NCBI GenBank assembly: GCA_018333785.1
Contig: JAGXSU010000200.1
Coordinates: 1-35,519 of the forward strand
Direction of reading: 5' to 3'
Length of the DNA stretch: 35,519 nt
Source: Methylomicrobium sp.
GTDB taxonomy: Bacteria; Pseudomonadota; Gammaproteobacteria; Methylococcales; Methylomonadaceae
Both the position numbers and the translations under genes were made by a program. The stretch's first letter is position 1; every line of letters begins with the position of its first letter. The notes under the pieces were generated by a model. It was not told the origin of the DNA. It worked only from the letters and a program-made list of their open reading frames with translations, and ran no database searches. Below, piece after piece: positions 24,941 to 34,543 of this stretch.

Positions 24941-25389
24941 TGATTGTCGCTCTTTTTTAACAAGTCTCGAATCCGCTGCAAATCTGCATCGCTGGGTTGT
25001 TGATCATTTTGACGGCGGCGTTTTAGTAAAAACCAAAAGCCCAATAGCCCTGCAGCTACTGTCAATACCGGCGCCAGCCATAAAATCATAGTTTTGGGAT
25101 TGAGCGGCGGACGGTACAAAACAAAATCACCGTAGCGATCAATCATGAATTGGACAATTTGATCGTCGGATTGGCCGGCATTGATCATTTCATAAACCTT
25201 TCGCCGTAAATCCTGTGCCAGCTCGGCGTGAGAGTCGGCAATATTCTGGTTTTGGCAAACCAGACAACGCAGTTCTTCGGTGAGTGCGCGGTAACGTTGC
25301 TCATGAGCCGGATCTTCAAATTCATAGATCTCGATGGTCGCCTGGGCCCATTGACTAAAAAGCAGCACCACTAAAAAAAGGATTTTCAT
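24937..25389 (-). CDS. ccmH: Cytochrome c maturation thiol protein CcmH
   Basis: 150 residues. A signal peptide (KILFLVVLLFSQWAQA) exposes the LRCLVCQNQ motif with Cys42 and Cys45, which reduces apocytochrome c disulfides or resolves the mixed disulfide with CcmG in the periplasm. A C-terminal membrane helix (about 103-125) is followed by a charged tail. The size equals the short CcmH form, with the TPR part on a separate gene (ccmI). Start and stop overlap the neighbouring genes by 1 and 4 nt. Confidence 0.95.
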   Translation of the reverse strand: MKILFLVVLLFSQWAQATIEIYEFEDPAHEQRYRALTEELRCLVCQNQNIADSHAELAQDLRRKVYEMINAGQSDDQIVQFMIDRYGDFVLYRPPLNPKTMILWLAPVLTVAAGLLGFWFLLKRRRQNDQQPSDADLQRIRDLLKKSDNQ

Positions 25390-25919
25390 TACCCGGCCTC
25401 TCCATTGAGTATTTGCAGCAAAGGCATGATCTCGGTTTGCAGATTATTCGGATCGACAGGCCCTGTCAGCTTAAACCGCACCAGGCCTTTTTTATCGATG
25501 ACAAACGTTTCCGGCACACCGTAAACACCCCAATCCAACCCGGCCATACCTTCAGTATCCATAACACTGATCGTGTAAGGGTTACCTAGTTGAGCTAACC
25601 ATTGACGGGCATCGGCTGGCTCGTCTTTATAGTTAAGACCGATAATTTCAACCTGACCGGTGCGGGCAAACTCGTTGAGCACCGGATGTTCGGCCCGGCA
25701 AGACACACACCAGGATGCCCAGACATTCAAAAGCCAGACTTTGCCCTTCATTTGTTCGGGCGAAAATGTTTGATCGGGTGCATGCAGCTGTGCCAGCTGA
25801 AAATGGGGAACCGGCTTGCCGATTAACGGCGACGGCACTTCCCTTGGGTTCAGTTTCAGGCCTATACCTAGAAATATCACCAACACGAAAAAAATACCTA
25901 ACGGAATAAGAAAGCGCAT
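25389..25919 (-). CDS. ccmG: Thiol:disulfide interchange protein CcmG (DsbE)
   Basis: 176 residues. An N-terminal membrane anchor (residues 4-22) and a periplasmic thioredoxin fold with the active site WASWCVSC (Cys71, Cys74). The cis-Pro loop GVPETFVID and the central insert with GLNYKDEP are typical of CcmG. It reduces apocytochrome c thiols through CcmH. Coupled to ccmF by a TAATG overlap. Confidence 0.95.
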   Translation of the reverse strand: MRFLIPLGIFFVLVIFLGIGLKLNPREVPSPLIGKPVPHFQLAQLHAPDQTFSPEQMKGKVWLLNVWASWCVSCRAEHPVLNEFARTGQVEIIGLNYKDEPADARQWLAQLGNPYTISVMDTEGMAGLDWGVYGVPETFVIDKKGLVRFKLTGPVDPNNLQTEIMPLLQILNGEAG

Positions 25920-27868
25920 TATGCCTCTCCTGTTCTTACCGGAATTCGATAGCGTTTATCCATAGCGCCGATCAAGCCGCCGAAAGCCATGAATAATCCA
26001 CCTATCCAGATCCAGCGGATATACGGTTTGTAATAAACCCGCACCGCCCAAGCACCGGCTCTGTCCAGAGGTTCACCCAAAGCGACAAATAAATCACGGG
26101 TAACACCGGCATCAATACCGGCTTCCGTCATAGGCATGCCAGATGCCCGGTAAATCCGTTTTTGGGGATGAAGTTCACCGACGGGTTTACCCTCTTTTGA
26201 AATCGTTACCCGGCCTTCACTGGCATCGAAATTAGGACCGGCTTTACTTTGAACGCCGTGAAACAGAAAATCGTAACCCGCCAAACTCACTGATTCGCCT
26301 GCTGACAGTCTGATATCCTTCTCTACCGAATAAGTCGAAGTTAGAGTGATGCCGACAATGAAAACACCAATACCGGCATGTGCAACGGTCATTGCCCAAA
26401 CGCTGGCCGGAATCTGAAAAAAAGCGGCCAATTTGTCGCTCTTGTTACGTAAACGGGCTTGAATTGCCATACCGGATGAAACAACGGTCCATACGGCCAA
26501 CGTCAGGCCAATCAAAGCGCCCCAGCTGAATGATTCTTGTAAAAGAGCGAGGATAAGGCCCGCAAACGCGCAGCAGGCAAACGGTAATGCGACTAACGTA
26601 GCCAGACGCGCCAGATTATCCTGCCTCCAGCGGGCCAAAATACCAACACCCACGCATGCCGCCAAGGGAGCCGTTAAAGGAATGAATACGCTGTTGAAAT
26701 AAGGAGGACCCACTGAAATTTTGCCCATACCCAATGCATCGATGACCAGTGGATACAAGGTGCCTAATAAAATGGTCGCAGCTGCGGCAACCAGCAATAC
26801 ATTGTTGATGAGCAGGAAAGCGTCTTTCGAAATCAGGTCAAAACTGCCTTCACTTTTAATTTTAGGCGCTCTGATAGCAAACAAGGTGAGTGAACCACCG
26901 ACGACAATGCCCAGGAAAACCAGGATAAATATGCCTCGGGTCGGATCGCTGGCGAACGCATGAACGGAAGTCAAGACACCGGAACGGACCAGAAATGTGC
27001 CTAATAAACTCAACGAAAAGGCGAAGACGGACAATAAAATGGTCCAGCTTTTAAACATGCCGCGCTTTTCTGTTGCGGCCAATGAATGAATCAACGCGGT
27101 ACCGACCAGCCAAGGCATGAATGAGGCATTTTCGACCGGATCCCAGAACCACCAGCCACCCCAGCCGAGTTCGTAATAAGCCCACCAACTGCCCAAGACA
27201 ATACCGGTTGTCAAAAACATCCAGGCCATATTGGTCCACGGCCGGGTCCAGCGTGCCCAGGCGGTGTCCAGTTTACCGTTCATTAATGCGGCGATAGCAA
27301 AAGCGAAGGCCACGGAAAACCCGACATAACCCATATAAAGCATGGGCGGATGTATTGCCATACCGGGGTCTTGCAGCAATGGATTTAAATCCCGGCCGTC
27401 GAGAGGAATCGGAAATTGCCTCAAAAACGGATTAGACGTAAATAATACGAAGGTTAAAAACCCGATATTGACAATGCCTAAAACACCTAAGACCCGGCCA
27501 ATTAATTCAACAGGCAAGGTTTTACTGAACATAGCAACGGCCGCAGTCCAAAGCGAAAGAATCAATATCCACAACAGTAAGGAGCCTTCATGAGAGCCCC
27601 ATACAGCGGCAATCCGGTACACATAAGGCAATTGACTGTTGGAGTTGGCCGCAACATAGGCGACCGAAAAATCATGTGTGACAAAGGCATAGGTCAAACA
27701 GTAATAAGCCAGTGCGACAAACAGTAACTGACCGCAGGCAACCGGTCGGGCAACCGCAATCCAGCTGGCGATGCGGTATTGAACACCGATGATAGGAACA
27801 AAGGCCAATATCAGCGCCATGGATAAGGCCAAAATCAGTGAGAAATGCCCAATTTCTGGAACGATCAT
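25919..27868 (-). CDS. ccmF: Cytochrome c heme lyase subunit CcmF
   Basis: 649 residues, polytopic inner membrane protein that joins heme to the CXXCH motif of apocytochromes. The tryptophan-rich WWD motif GWGGWWFWDPVENASFMPWL is intact. Surrounding histidines and about 15 hydrophobic segments fit CcmF, and length equals E. coli CcmF (647). The start overlaps the ccmE stop by 4 nt. Confidence 0.97.
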   Translation of the reverse strand: MIVPEIGHFSLILALSMALILAFVPIIGVQYRIASWIAVARPVACGQLLFVALAYYCLTYAFVTHDFSVAYVAANSNSQLPYVYRIAAVWGSHEGSLLLWILILSLWTAAVAMFSKTLPVELIGRVLGVLGIVNIGFLTFVLFTSNPFLRQFPIPLDGRDLNPLLQDPGMAIHPPMLYMGYVGFSVAFAFAIAALMNGKLDTAWARWTRPWTNMAWMFLTTGIVLGSWWAYYELGWGGWWFWDPVENASFMPWLVGTALIHSLAATEKRGMFKSWTILLSVFAFSLSLLGTFLVRSGVLTSVHAFASDPTRGIFILVFLGIVVGGSLTLFAIRAPKIKSEGSFDLISKDAFLLINNVLLVAAAATILLGTLYPLVIDALGMGKISVGPPYFNSVFIPLTAPLAACVGVGILARWRQDNLARLATLVALPFACCAFAGLILALLQESFSWGALIGLTLAVWTVVSSGMAIQARLRNKSDKLAAFFQIPASVWAMTVAHAGIGVFIVGITLTSTYSVEKDIRLSAGESVSLAGYDFLFHGVQSKAGPNFDASEGRVTISKEGKPVGELHPQKRIYRASGMPMTEAGIDAGVTRDLFVALGEPLDRAGAWAVRVYYKPYIRWIWIGGLFMAFGGLIGAMDKRYRIPVRTGEA

Positions 27869-28308
27869 TGGGCATTCTCCTTTTTATACGGTTTCTTCAT
27901 GCTGCCTTCAACTTCAGGCGGCATGTAGTTTTCATCATGTTTGGCCAATACTTCCTGAGCAACAAAAACACCGTTAGTACCCAGCTTGCCGTTAGCAACA
28001 ATACCCTGCCCTTCTCTGAACAGATCGGGCAAAATGCCGGTGTATTCAACTTCAACCTGTTTCGCCATATCGGTCAGGGTAAACTTGACCGTCATGCCGT
28101 CTCCGGGACGCTGAACGCTGCCATCCACGACCATGCCACCGAGTCTGAACAAATGGTCTTTAGGCGCCTTACCGTCAATCACATCAGATGTGGAGTAAAA
28201 ATACATCAGATTTTCATTGAAGGCTTTCAGGCCAAACCAGGCACCAACAGCCACGCCGCTGACCATCAATAAAATAAGGTATAAACGTTTTCTACGAATG
28301 GGTTTCAT
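27865..28308 (-). CDS. ccmE: Periplasmic heme chaperone CcmE
   Basis: 147 residues. An N-terminal anchor (8-25) and an OB-fold domain. The heme-binding motif VLAKHDENYMPPEV has His124, which binds heme covalently, and Tyr128, an axial ligand. The start ATG overlaps the ccmD stop (ATGA). Confidence 0.96.
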   Translation of the reverse strand: MKPIRRKRLYLILLMVSGVAVGAWFGLKAFNENLMYFYSTSDVIDGKAPKDHLFRLGGMVVDGSVQRPGDGMTVKFTLTDMAKQVEVEYTGILPDLFREGQGIVANGKLGTNGVFVAQEVLAKHDENYMPPEVEGSMKKPYKKENAQ

Positions 28309-28475
28309 GATTTAGAGACTCTTTGATTACGTTGACGCTTGAGGACCAGCTCACGCAAGATTTTTTTTTGCAGCATCAAAGGCTTGATTACGCCGATCAT
28401 CAGCACCAAAAAACCGATACCGTAGGAAGTCCACACATAAAAGGCGTAGCCGCCCATATGCCAGAAATCGCTCAT
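28305..28475 (-). CDS. ccmD: Heme exporter accessory protein CcmD
   Basis: 56 residues, easily missed because of its size: MSDFWHMGGYAFYVWTSYGI, a membrane helix to about residue 33, then a strongly basic tail (LKRQRNQRVSKS). FW.MGGY.FYVW.SY is the CcmD signature. It helps release holo-CcmE from the CcmABC complex. ATGA overlaps join it to ccmC upstream and ccmE downstream, and GGAG precedes the ATG. Confidence 0.93.
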   Translation of the reverse strand: MSDFWHMGGYAFYVWTSYGIGFLVLMIGVIKPLMLQKKILRELVLKRQRNQRVSKS

Positions 28476-29206
28476 AGTTTCTCCAATATTTCATCAACCC
28501 AGCGGTTGTTCTGTTCACGTTGCAGCAATTCATTGCGGCAACGCATTAGTAATGCAATCCCATAGTAAACCTTAAACGCAACGGCCATCACCAATAAGGG
28601 AATCAACATATCGGGATGAATGGACGGCTTATCAAATTTCGTTACCGTCGCACCTTGATGCAGTGTGTTCCACCATTCAACCGAATAATGAATGATGGGA
28701 ATATTGACCACCCCGACCAGGGCCAAAATAGCCACCGCCCGCGCAGCCGTTCTTTTATCTTCAATCGCACCATAAAGCCCGATCACGCCTAGATACAAAA
28801 ACAGCAGGATAAGTTCCGAAGTCAGCCTGGCATCCCAAACCCACCAGGTGCCCCACATCGGTTTACCCCACAGAGAGCCGGTAATCAGCGCTAAAAATGT
28901 AAAAGCCGCGCCTATGGAAGCACTGCTGATCGACACAATTTCGGCCAGCTTGATATGCCAGATCAAACCGATAGCGCCGCTGATTGCCATGACCACGTAG
29001 ACAAAAAGCGACATCCAGGCGCTGGGCACATGAATATAAATGATGCGGAAACTGTCGCCTTGCTGATAATCGGCGGGAGCCAGGACCAAACCACCATAAA
29101 GGCCATAGGCAAGCAAGACGATCAACAATACCGTCAGCCAGGGCAGCATCTTGCCGCTCAACCAATAAAAGTAAGGCGGCGAAGAAAATTTATGCAGGAA
29201 TCTCAT
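28472..29206 (-). CDS. ccmC: Heme exporter subunit CcmC
   Basis: 244 residues from ATG 29206 (MRFLHKFSSPPYFYWLSG); ATG 29212 is equally possible and the frame is open to 29257, inside ccmB. Six membrane helices and the WWD motif WGTWWVWDARLTSE bind heme for transfer to CcmE. Conserved His residues flank it (YIHVPSAW, HYSVEWW). Length fits E. coli CcmC (245). Confidence 0.95.
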   Translation of the reverse strand: MRFLHKFSSPPYFYWLSGKMLPWLTVLLIVLLAYGLYGGLVLAPADYQQGDSFRIIYIHVPSAWMSLFVYVVMAISGAIGLIWHIKLAEIVSISSASIGAAFTFLALITGSLWGKPMWGTWWVWDARLTSELILLFLYLGVIGLYGAIEDKRTAARAVAILALVGVVNIPIIHYSVEWWNTLHQGATVTKFDKPSIHPDMLIPLLVMAVAFKVYYGIALLMRCRNELLQREQNNRWVDEILEKL

Positions 29207-29217
29207 TATCATAATAA

Positions 29218-29901
29218 TTAACTCAAACTCATTTTTAATGCGGCCGCAGTCGGCCACGGCGTCAAAGTAATAGCCAGAAACAACATGGCAGACATCATAT
29301 ACAGTTGTCCGGAAACCGGAAAACCGGCCATTGCTGCATCAACGGCGTTACTGGCAAAAATCAAAACCGGCACATACAAAGGGAGAACCAGAATGGCCAG
29401 CAGAACACCGCCCTTTCGTAACCCCACAGTCAAAGCGACGGCAATCGCGCCGATCAAGCTTAAAACCGGCGTACCCAATAACAAGGTCAGTAACAAAATT
29501 TTGATGGCTTCGGCTTCCATGTTGAACATCATCGCCAACAACGGCGCAACCAAAGACAGTGGTGCGCCGGATAATAACCAGTGCGCGGTAACCTTGCCCA
29601 ACACCAGCAGTGACAGTGGGTGCGGCGACATCACCATCAACTCCAGACTGCCGTCTTCAAAATCCGAGCGGAATAACGAATCCATGGTCAGCAAAGATGC
29701 CAGCAACGCAGCAACCCAGATCACGCCAGGAGCAATGCGTTTCAAAAGCGCGACATCAGCCCCCACACCCAGCGGAAACAGCGTCACGACCAACACGAAA
29801 AAAGCCAGCGGATTGATAAGCTCGGCCCTATGACGGTAAGCCAAAAGCAAATCGCGACGCACAATCGCAACAAACGCGTTTAAAGTGGAGGAATCGGCCA
29901 T
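29218..29901 (-). CDS. ccmB: Heme exporter ABC permease CcmB
   Basis: 227 residues with six hydrophobic segments. FRSDFEDGSLELMVMSPHPL near residues 73-92 is the family loop. It is the membrane partner of the CcmA ATPase in the CcmABCD complex. It starts 2 bp after ccmA ends. Confidence 0.95.
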   Translation of the reverse strand: MADSSTLNAFVAIVRRDLLLAYRHRAELINPLAFFVLVVTLFPLGVGADVALLKRIAPGVIWVAALLASLLTMDSLFRSDFEDGSLELMVMSPHPLSLLVLGKVTAHWLLSGAPLSLVAPLLAMMFNMEAEAIKILLLTLLLGTPVLSLIGAIAVALTVGLRKGGVLLAILVLPLYVPVLIFASNAVDAAMAGFPVSGQLYMMSAMLFLAITLTPWPTAAALKMSLS

Positions 29902-29903
29902 GG

Positions 29904-30524
29904 TTATAATTCTATTTTCTGAACGATTTCGGCGGGTAAACCGGTATCGTGATGAGACGTCATGACAACCAGACCATTATCGGCAACATGGGATTGAATG
30001 AATTGCTCAAAGGTGGCAATACTTTTTTTATCCAGTGAAGTAAACGGTTCGTCGAGTATCCATAAACTTTTTTTCATACAAAGTAAGCGAGCCAGAGCCA
30101 GTCGGCGCCGTTGGCCTGCCGATAAATAACGGACCGGTGTATCCTGATACCCCATCAAACCAACTTTTTCCAATGCTTGATCTATCGTCAGCGTGGATTC
30201 ACCAAAGGCTCTGGCATAACGCAAATTCTCTTCGACACTCAGATCATCTTTCAACCCGTTACCATGACTGACATAGGCAATATGCTGATAAAAAGCCGAG
30301 TCCAGCTCCTCAAGTGATGACCCGCACCAGAAAAGCTCACCCTCATCGGGCAGGCGTAAACCGGTTAAAATTCTCAGTAACGATGTTTTGCCGCTGCCAT
30401 TGGGCCCTTCAATCAACAAAACCTGCCCGCCGGTGACCCGAAAATCCAAATCGGCAAACAACACCCGATCATCTCTAACACAAGAGAGTTGGCGTGCTTC
30501 AAAGACAATTGAATTGGATTTCAT
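29904..30524 (-). CDS. ccmA: Heme exporter ATP-binding protein CcmA
   Basis: 206 residues, a minimal ABC ATPase: Walker A GPNGSGKT (40-47), signature LSAGQ (134-138), Walker B LWILDEP (154-160) and the switch His in MTSHH. ATP hydrolysis drives release of heme-bound CcmE. First gene of the operon; the promoter must lie in the 440 bp upstream, where no clear box is seen. Confidence 0.96.
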   Translation of the reverse strand: MKSNSIVFEARQLSCVRDDRVLFADLDFRVTGGQVLLIEGPNGSGKTSLLRILTGLRLPDEGELFWCGSSLEELDSAFYQHIAYVSHGNGLKDDLSVEENLRYARAFGESTLTIDQALEKVGLMGYQDTPVRYLSAGQRRRLALARLLCMKKSLWILDEPFTSLDKKSIATFEQFIQSHVADNGLVVMTSHHDTGLPAEIVQKIEL

Positions 30525-30967
30525 ATTCTAAGACAGGGATCAATCAGCCGGTAACGAGTCTAGACCTGCTGAATTAATCGTTAATGAACAACAGGGGCGG
30601 GAAGTATAACTTAAAACAAACGGTAAAGGGATAATGTAACAACCTGAGAACAGGGCAAACACATGATCCCCAAAGGCTTGGTAAGCGAGCTTACAAGACC
30701 CGTAACACAGCGCAAAGTTCCCGCATCGAGCAAGGATTTTTCAAGAAACCGGCAAGCTCTAAGGTACTATTTGGTTTATTGATCCGGTAAGCTCAAACTT
30801 TGGCTATGGCAATCCTTGGCAAAACAGAGTTATGAGGCTCTGGAGGATATAACAAGTGTTCTACCGTGTATCTGCTCTCCCCCTGTAATATTATTGGGTG
30901 TAGGTGGTTGATTGAAATCAATCACCTACACCCCCTCAATTCGAAGCGGGCGAGCGTTATCCCGTGT
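30525..30967. other. Spacer between ppiA and ccmA
   Basis: No gene. It must hold the ccm promoter on the minus strand. The hairpin at 30896-30933 is listed separately. Confidence 0.5.
30896..30933 (-). terminator. Strong hairpin after the cyclophilin gene
   Basis: Arms GGGTGTAGGTG and CACCTACACCC are perfect, and the inner GTTGATT/AATCAAT pairs too (one G-U), giving a stem of about 18 bp. It begins 35 bp past the ppiA stop. There is no U run on either strand, so it may be a Rho-type or processing structure rather than a classical terminator. Confidence 0.55.
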
Positions 30968-31549
30968 TTACTCAACAAGCTCTGCTTTTTCAATCACGAT
31001 ATCCGTTTTGGGCACGTCCTGATGCATGCCTTTATTGCCGGTAGGTTGCGCGGCCATGGCTTCAACGACGTCCATACCTTCGATGACTTCACCGAATACG
31101 GCATAACCCCAACCATTTTGTGTCGGGCTTGAATAGTCCAGAAATGAATTATCTTTCAGGTTGATAAAAAATTGCGCGGTAGCAGAATGAGGATCTGACG
31201 TTCTGGCCATGGCTAACGTGCCTTTTTTGTTCAAAAGACCATTGTCAGCTTCATTTTTAATCGGTGCATGGGTCGTTTTCTGCTCAAACGCTGCATCGAA
31301 ACCGCCGCCCTGGGCCATAAAACTTGGAATCACGCGATGAAAAATCGTTCCGTTGTAAAAACCTTCTTTGACGTATGCCAGGAAATTCTCAGATGAAACC
31401 GGCGCTTTTTCTGTATTCAATTGAATGGTGATTGCGCCAAGCGTGGTGGTTAATTTAACTTTGGACTGGGTTTGAGACATCTGTTTTTCCTGTGCAAAAG
31501 GGGTTGATGTGATAGAAAGAAGCAACGCAAAAGCGAGTAATATACGCAT
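30968..31549 (-). CDS. ppiA: Periplasmic cyclophilin-type peptidyl-prolyl isomerase
   Basis: 193 residues. A signal peptide ([19 protein letters not shown]) indicates export. The cyclophilin core is intact: [15 protein letters not shown] with the catalytic Arg, then [17 protein letters not shown] and [10 protein letters not shown]. It speeds proline isomerisation in envelope proteins. It is divergent from cysS, as ppiB is in E. coli; the export signal makes ppiA the better symbol. Confidence 0.92.
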   Translation of the reverse strand: MRILLAFALLLSITSTPFAQEKQMSQTQSKVKLTTTLGAITIQLNTEKAPVSSENFLAYVKEGFYNGTIFHRVIPSFMAQGGGFDAAFEQKTTHAPIKNEADNGLLNKKGTLAMARTSDPHSATAQFFINLKDNSFLDYSSPTQNGWGYAVFGEVIEGMDVVEAMAAQPTGNKGMHQDVPKTDIVIEKAELVE

Positions 31550-31793
31550 TTTTTTCCTTCAAATTAGGATGATAAACGGTCGATTCTATGTGTTTTTAGC
31601 TTGAAAGAGAAGTAGCCGCTTGGTAAATTGCTTGGATTTACAGCCTGAAACCTGTCATTAAAGCCTGAATATCGGTAAGTCCGATGACCAAAAAAGCGGG
31701 TGATTCGATTATTTTGTATCGACCCAAGGCCTTGAAACACTTAAACTGCTTTAAAATTTAGGCCAGGACTGCACCTCTAACTCAATCACGCTC

Positions 31794-33203
31794 ATGATAA
31801 AAATTCACAACACGCTCACACGTCAAAAAGAAGAATTCAAACCTCGTGAACCCGGAAAAGTCGGCATATACGTCTGCGGCATGACGGTTTATGACTATTG
31901 CCATGTCGGTCATGCCCGAGTGATGGTGGTTTTTGACACGGTAGCCCGCTACTTTCGACACAGCGGCTATCAATTGACTTATGTTAGAAATATTACCGAC
32001 ATTGATGACAAAATCATTAAACGCGCTCAGGAAAACAATGAGGACTTTGCCGAACTGACCCAGCGCTACATTGATGCGATGCATGAGGATGAACTCGCTC
32101 TTTCTGTACTTCCGCCCGACCATGAACCACGCGCAACTCAATCCATTGACGATATTATCGCCATGATTGAAAAACTGCTGGACAAGGGTTTGGCCTATGT
32201 CGGACAGAATGGCGATGTATTTTATTCGGTTGCCAAATTCGAAAATTACGGCCAATTATCCGGTAAAAACCTGGCCGATCTCCAGGCAGGGGAACGCGTT
32301 GACGTTGATGCAGCCAAACAGGATCCACTGGACTTTGTCTTATGGAAAATGGCAAAACCCACCGAACCCGCCTGGCCCTCGCCATGGGGATTGGGAAGAC
32401 CCGGATGGCATATTGAATGTTCGGCCATGTCGACCTGCTGCCTGGGCAACCATTTTGATATTCACGGCGGCGGCATGGATCTGCAGTTCCCGCATCATGA
32501 AAACGAAATCGCACAATCCGAAGGCGCTACCGGTGAAAAATTTGTTAATTACTGGATGCATAACGGCTTTGTCCGTATCAATGAAGAAAAAATGTCCAAA
32601 TCCCTGGGCAACTTTTTTACCGTCAAAGAAGTGCTGAAAAGCTATCGGCCGGAAGTGATTCGTTTTTTTATTCTTTCCAGTCATTACCGCAGTCCGTTGA
32701 ACTATTCGGATGAGCATCTGGATGAAGCGGGAACGGCTTTGACCCGGATCTATAATGCTTTACGCGGCGTTGACGCCACAGGAACAGATCTGCTGGAAAC
32801 GTATCAGCATCGATTTGAACAAGCCATGGATGATGATTTCAATACACCTGTAGCCTTGGCCGTTTTATTCGATCTGGCCCGGGAACTGAATAAAGCCAAA
32901 GATACCGATCTACAGCAAGCGAAAGCCCTGGCATCTACGCTCAAGGGACTGGGTGGAATCCTGGGCATTCTCTCGGACGATCCGGAAGCTTTTCTTCAAC
33001 AAACTGACGGCAACGATCAAGATCAACTCTCTCCTGCCTTGATTGAAGAAAAAATCCAAGCCAGAATTGATGCAAAAAAGAACAAGAACTGGGCCATCGC
33101 TGACCAGATTCGTGATGAATTAAAACAGCAGGGTGTTATTCTGGAAGATGCGCCAGGCGGCATAACCACATGGCGCCGAGAACAGACAATGGCGCTTAAA
33201 TGA
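31794..33203 (+). CDS. cysS: Cysteinyl-tRNA synthetase
   Basis: 469 residues, class I synthetase charging tRNA-Cys. The HIGH-equivalent is HVGH (37-40), the zinc site uses Cys28 and the later [10 protein letters not shown], and the KMSKS loop is at 266-270. The DALR and C-terminal anticodon regions end at the expected length (E. coli 461). No obvious ribosome site. It probably shares a transcript with fchA 36 bp downstream. Confidence 0.97.
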   Translation: MIKIHNTLTRQKEEFKPREPGKVGIYVCGMTVYDYCHVGHARVMVVFDTVARYFRHSGYQLTYVRNITDIDDKIIKRAQENNEDFAELTQRYIDAMHEDELALSVLPPDHEPRATQSIDDIIAMIEKLLDKGLAYVGQNGDVFYSVAKFENYGQLSGKNLADLQAGERVDVDAAKQDPLDFVLWKMAKPTEPAWPSPWGLGRPGWHIECSAMSTCCLGNHFDIHGGGMDLQFPHHENEIAQSEGATGEKFVNYWMHNGFVRINEEKMSKSLGNFFTVKEVLKSYRPEVIRFFILSSHYRSPLNYSDEHLDEAGTALTRIYNALRGVDATGTDLLETYQHRFEQAMDDDFNTPVALAVLFDLARELNKAKDTDLQQAKALASTLKGLGGILGILSDDPEAFLQQTDGNDQDQLSPALIEEKIQARIDAKKNKNWAIADQIRDELKQQGVILEDAPGGITTWRREQTMALK

Positions 33204-33239
33204 AATATTGATTCAATTGATGACAATCCATTTTTACCC

Positions 33240-33869
33240 ATGACAGAAATTAAAGACAAATCGCTTCACTTATTTCTTGATGAACTGGCCAGCAAAGCGC
33301 CTACACCGGGTGGAGGCAGCGCTGCGGCTTTCATGGGTGCTCAATCGGCAGCGCTGACCAGCATGGTGTGTAACTTAACGTTGGGAAAACCAAAGTACGC
33401 AGCCGTTGAAACCGACATGCAACAATTACTGGAACAGTCCGAAGCACTCAGGCAGCAACTCACCGGCATGATAAAAGCCGATGTTGAAGTCTTTGACCGG
33501 TTAATGGCAGCCTATGGTCTGCCAAAAGATAGCGAAGAACAAAATGCGACAAGAAGCGAAACCATTCAAACTCAATTAAAAGAAGCCACGTTAGTCCCTA
33601 TGGCTTGCGCCCAAGCCTGCGCCTTGGCAATCAAGCTTAGCCGTATTGCAGCAGAAAAGGGCAATCTGGGTGTAATCAGCGATGCCGGCGTCGCGGCCAT
33701 GGCGGGTTATGCCGGCCTGAAAAGCGCTGCACTCAATGTCTATATCAATGCAGGCAGCCTTAAGGACAAAGACTTTGCTGACGAAGCGCTAAAAGAACTG
33801 GAAGAAATACTTACACTTTCAAGTACAGAAGCTGAAACTGTTTATCGCATTGTAAAAGAAAAACTTTAA
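33240..33869 (+). CDS. fchA: Methenyl-THF cyclohydrolase / formimino-THF cyclodeaminase family (FchA-like)
   Basis: 209 residues, all-helical FTCD_C fold. The family block APTPGGGSAAAFMGAQSAAL lies at residues 20-39. In methylotrophs FchA interconverts methenyl- and formyl-tetrahydrofolate, while in histidine degradation the same fold deaminates formimino-THF. No hut genes are nearby, so the C1 role is preferred. Translation starts just after cysS, linking C1-folate and cysteine-tRNA genes on one transcript. There is no clear terminator downstream. Confidence 0.88.
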   Translation: MTEIKDKSLHLFLDELASKAPTPGGGSAAAFMGAQSAALTSMVCNLTLGKPKYAAVETDMQQLLEQSEALRQQLTGMIKADVEVFDRLMAAYGLPKDSEEQNATRSETIQTQLKEATLVPMACAQACALAIKLSRIAAEKGNLGVISDAGVAAMAGYAGLKSAALNVYINAGSLKDKDFADEALKELEEILTLSSTEAETVYRIVKEKL

Positions 33870-34351
33870 GACAAATCATCAGCTCTTTGTGACGGTTATC
33901 TTGCTGTCAACGAAGTGTCAACATGATTACTCCTGTAAGATCGAAAAAACCTCTAATTTCCAGACAGCACGCGGGGTGTTTGGCGAGAATAACGGCAAGC
34001 ATCGACGCTGCCTTCTGACCCCATTAATGGCTTCATGGCGGTCTTCGACAGGCACATTCTGCACTTTGACAAGACCATGTTGGCGTGAGTAGTTGAAAAC
34101 TCTTCAACGCCGTCATCCGGCCTCAATTGCCGTAATTCAAGGAACAAGGAGGTGAAAATCCAACGCCATCCATGGCTTCTTGAACCCGGCAATCCGTGCC
34201 CGGGCGACACCAACTCTTACCGTAAACAAAACCTTTAACACCGCCTAAAATAACCTAAAATATTTGTTGACGTAACTAATCCAGATCGCTAATATATGCA
34301 GCTCTTCAGGGGTGCTTAGCTAGCTAAGCCAAAGCAGATTTTGAAGGTATT
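33870..34351. other. Spacer with degenerate dispersed repeat
   Basis: No gene is seen. From about 34107 to 34230 lies a decayed relative of the 20558-20648 repeat (CGTCATCCGGCC ... GGCAATCCGTGCCCGG). The tRNA promoter is at its right end. Confidence 0.45.
34267..34295 (+). promoter_or_regulatory. Promoter of the tRNA cluster
   Basis: TTGACG, a 17-bp spacer, and TAATAT; the -35 matches 5 of 6 consensus bases and the -10 four of six. It lies 57 bp before tRNA-Pro. Confidence 0.55.
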
Positions 34352-34428
34352 CGGGGTATAGCGCAGTCTGGTAGCGCGCCTGCTTTGGGAGCAGGATGTC
34401 GGGGGTTCGAATCCCTCTACCCCGACCA
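34352..34428 (+). tRNA. tRNA-Pro(TGG)
   Basis: 77 nt with encoded CCA. The acceptor CGGGGTA pairs with TACCCCG; the anticodon stem CTGCT/AGCAG carries TGG. The unusual C1-G72 pair is typical of bacterial tRNA-Pro. Confidence 0.97.
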
Positions 34429-34432
34429 CACT

Positions 34433-34509
34433 GCGCTTGTAGCTCAGCTGGATAGAGCATCGGCCTTCTAAGCCGAGGGTCGCAGGTTCGAGTCCTGCCA
34501 AGCGTACCA
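34433..34509 (+). tRNA. tRNA-Arg(TCT)
   Basis: 77 nt with encoded CCA. The acceptor GCGCTTG pairs with CAAGCGT (one G-U); the anticodon arm CGGCT-like stem carries TCT. It begins 4 bp after tRNA-Pro, so the two are cotranscribed. Confidence 0.96.
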
Positions 34510-34543
34510 TTTCTTGCAGAAACTCCCTCATTAGATTCATTAT

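Noticed and set aside
29285-29833. Plus-strand frame of 182 codons
   Set aside because: Antisense to ccmB, whose helices and loop motif are clear.
31782-32255. Minus-strand frame of 157 codons
   Set aside because: Antisense to cysS, which carries the HVGH and zinc motifs in this stretch.
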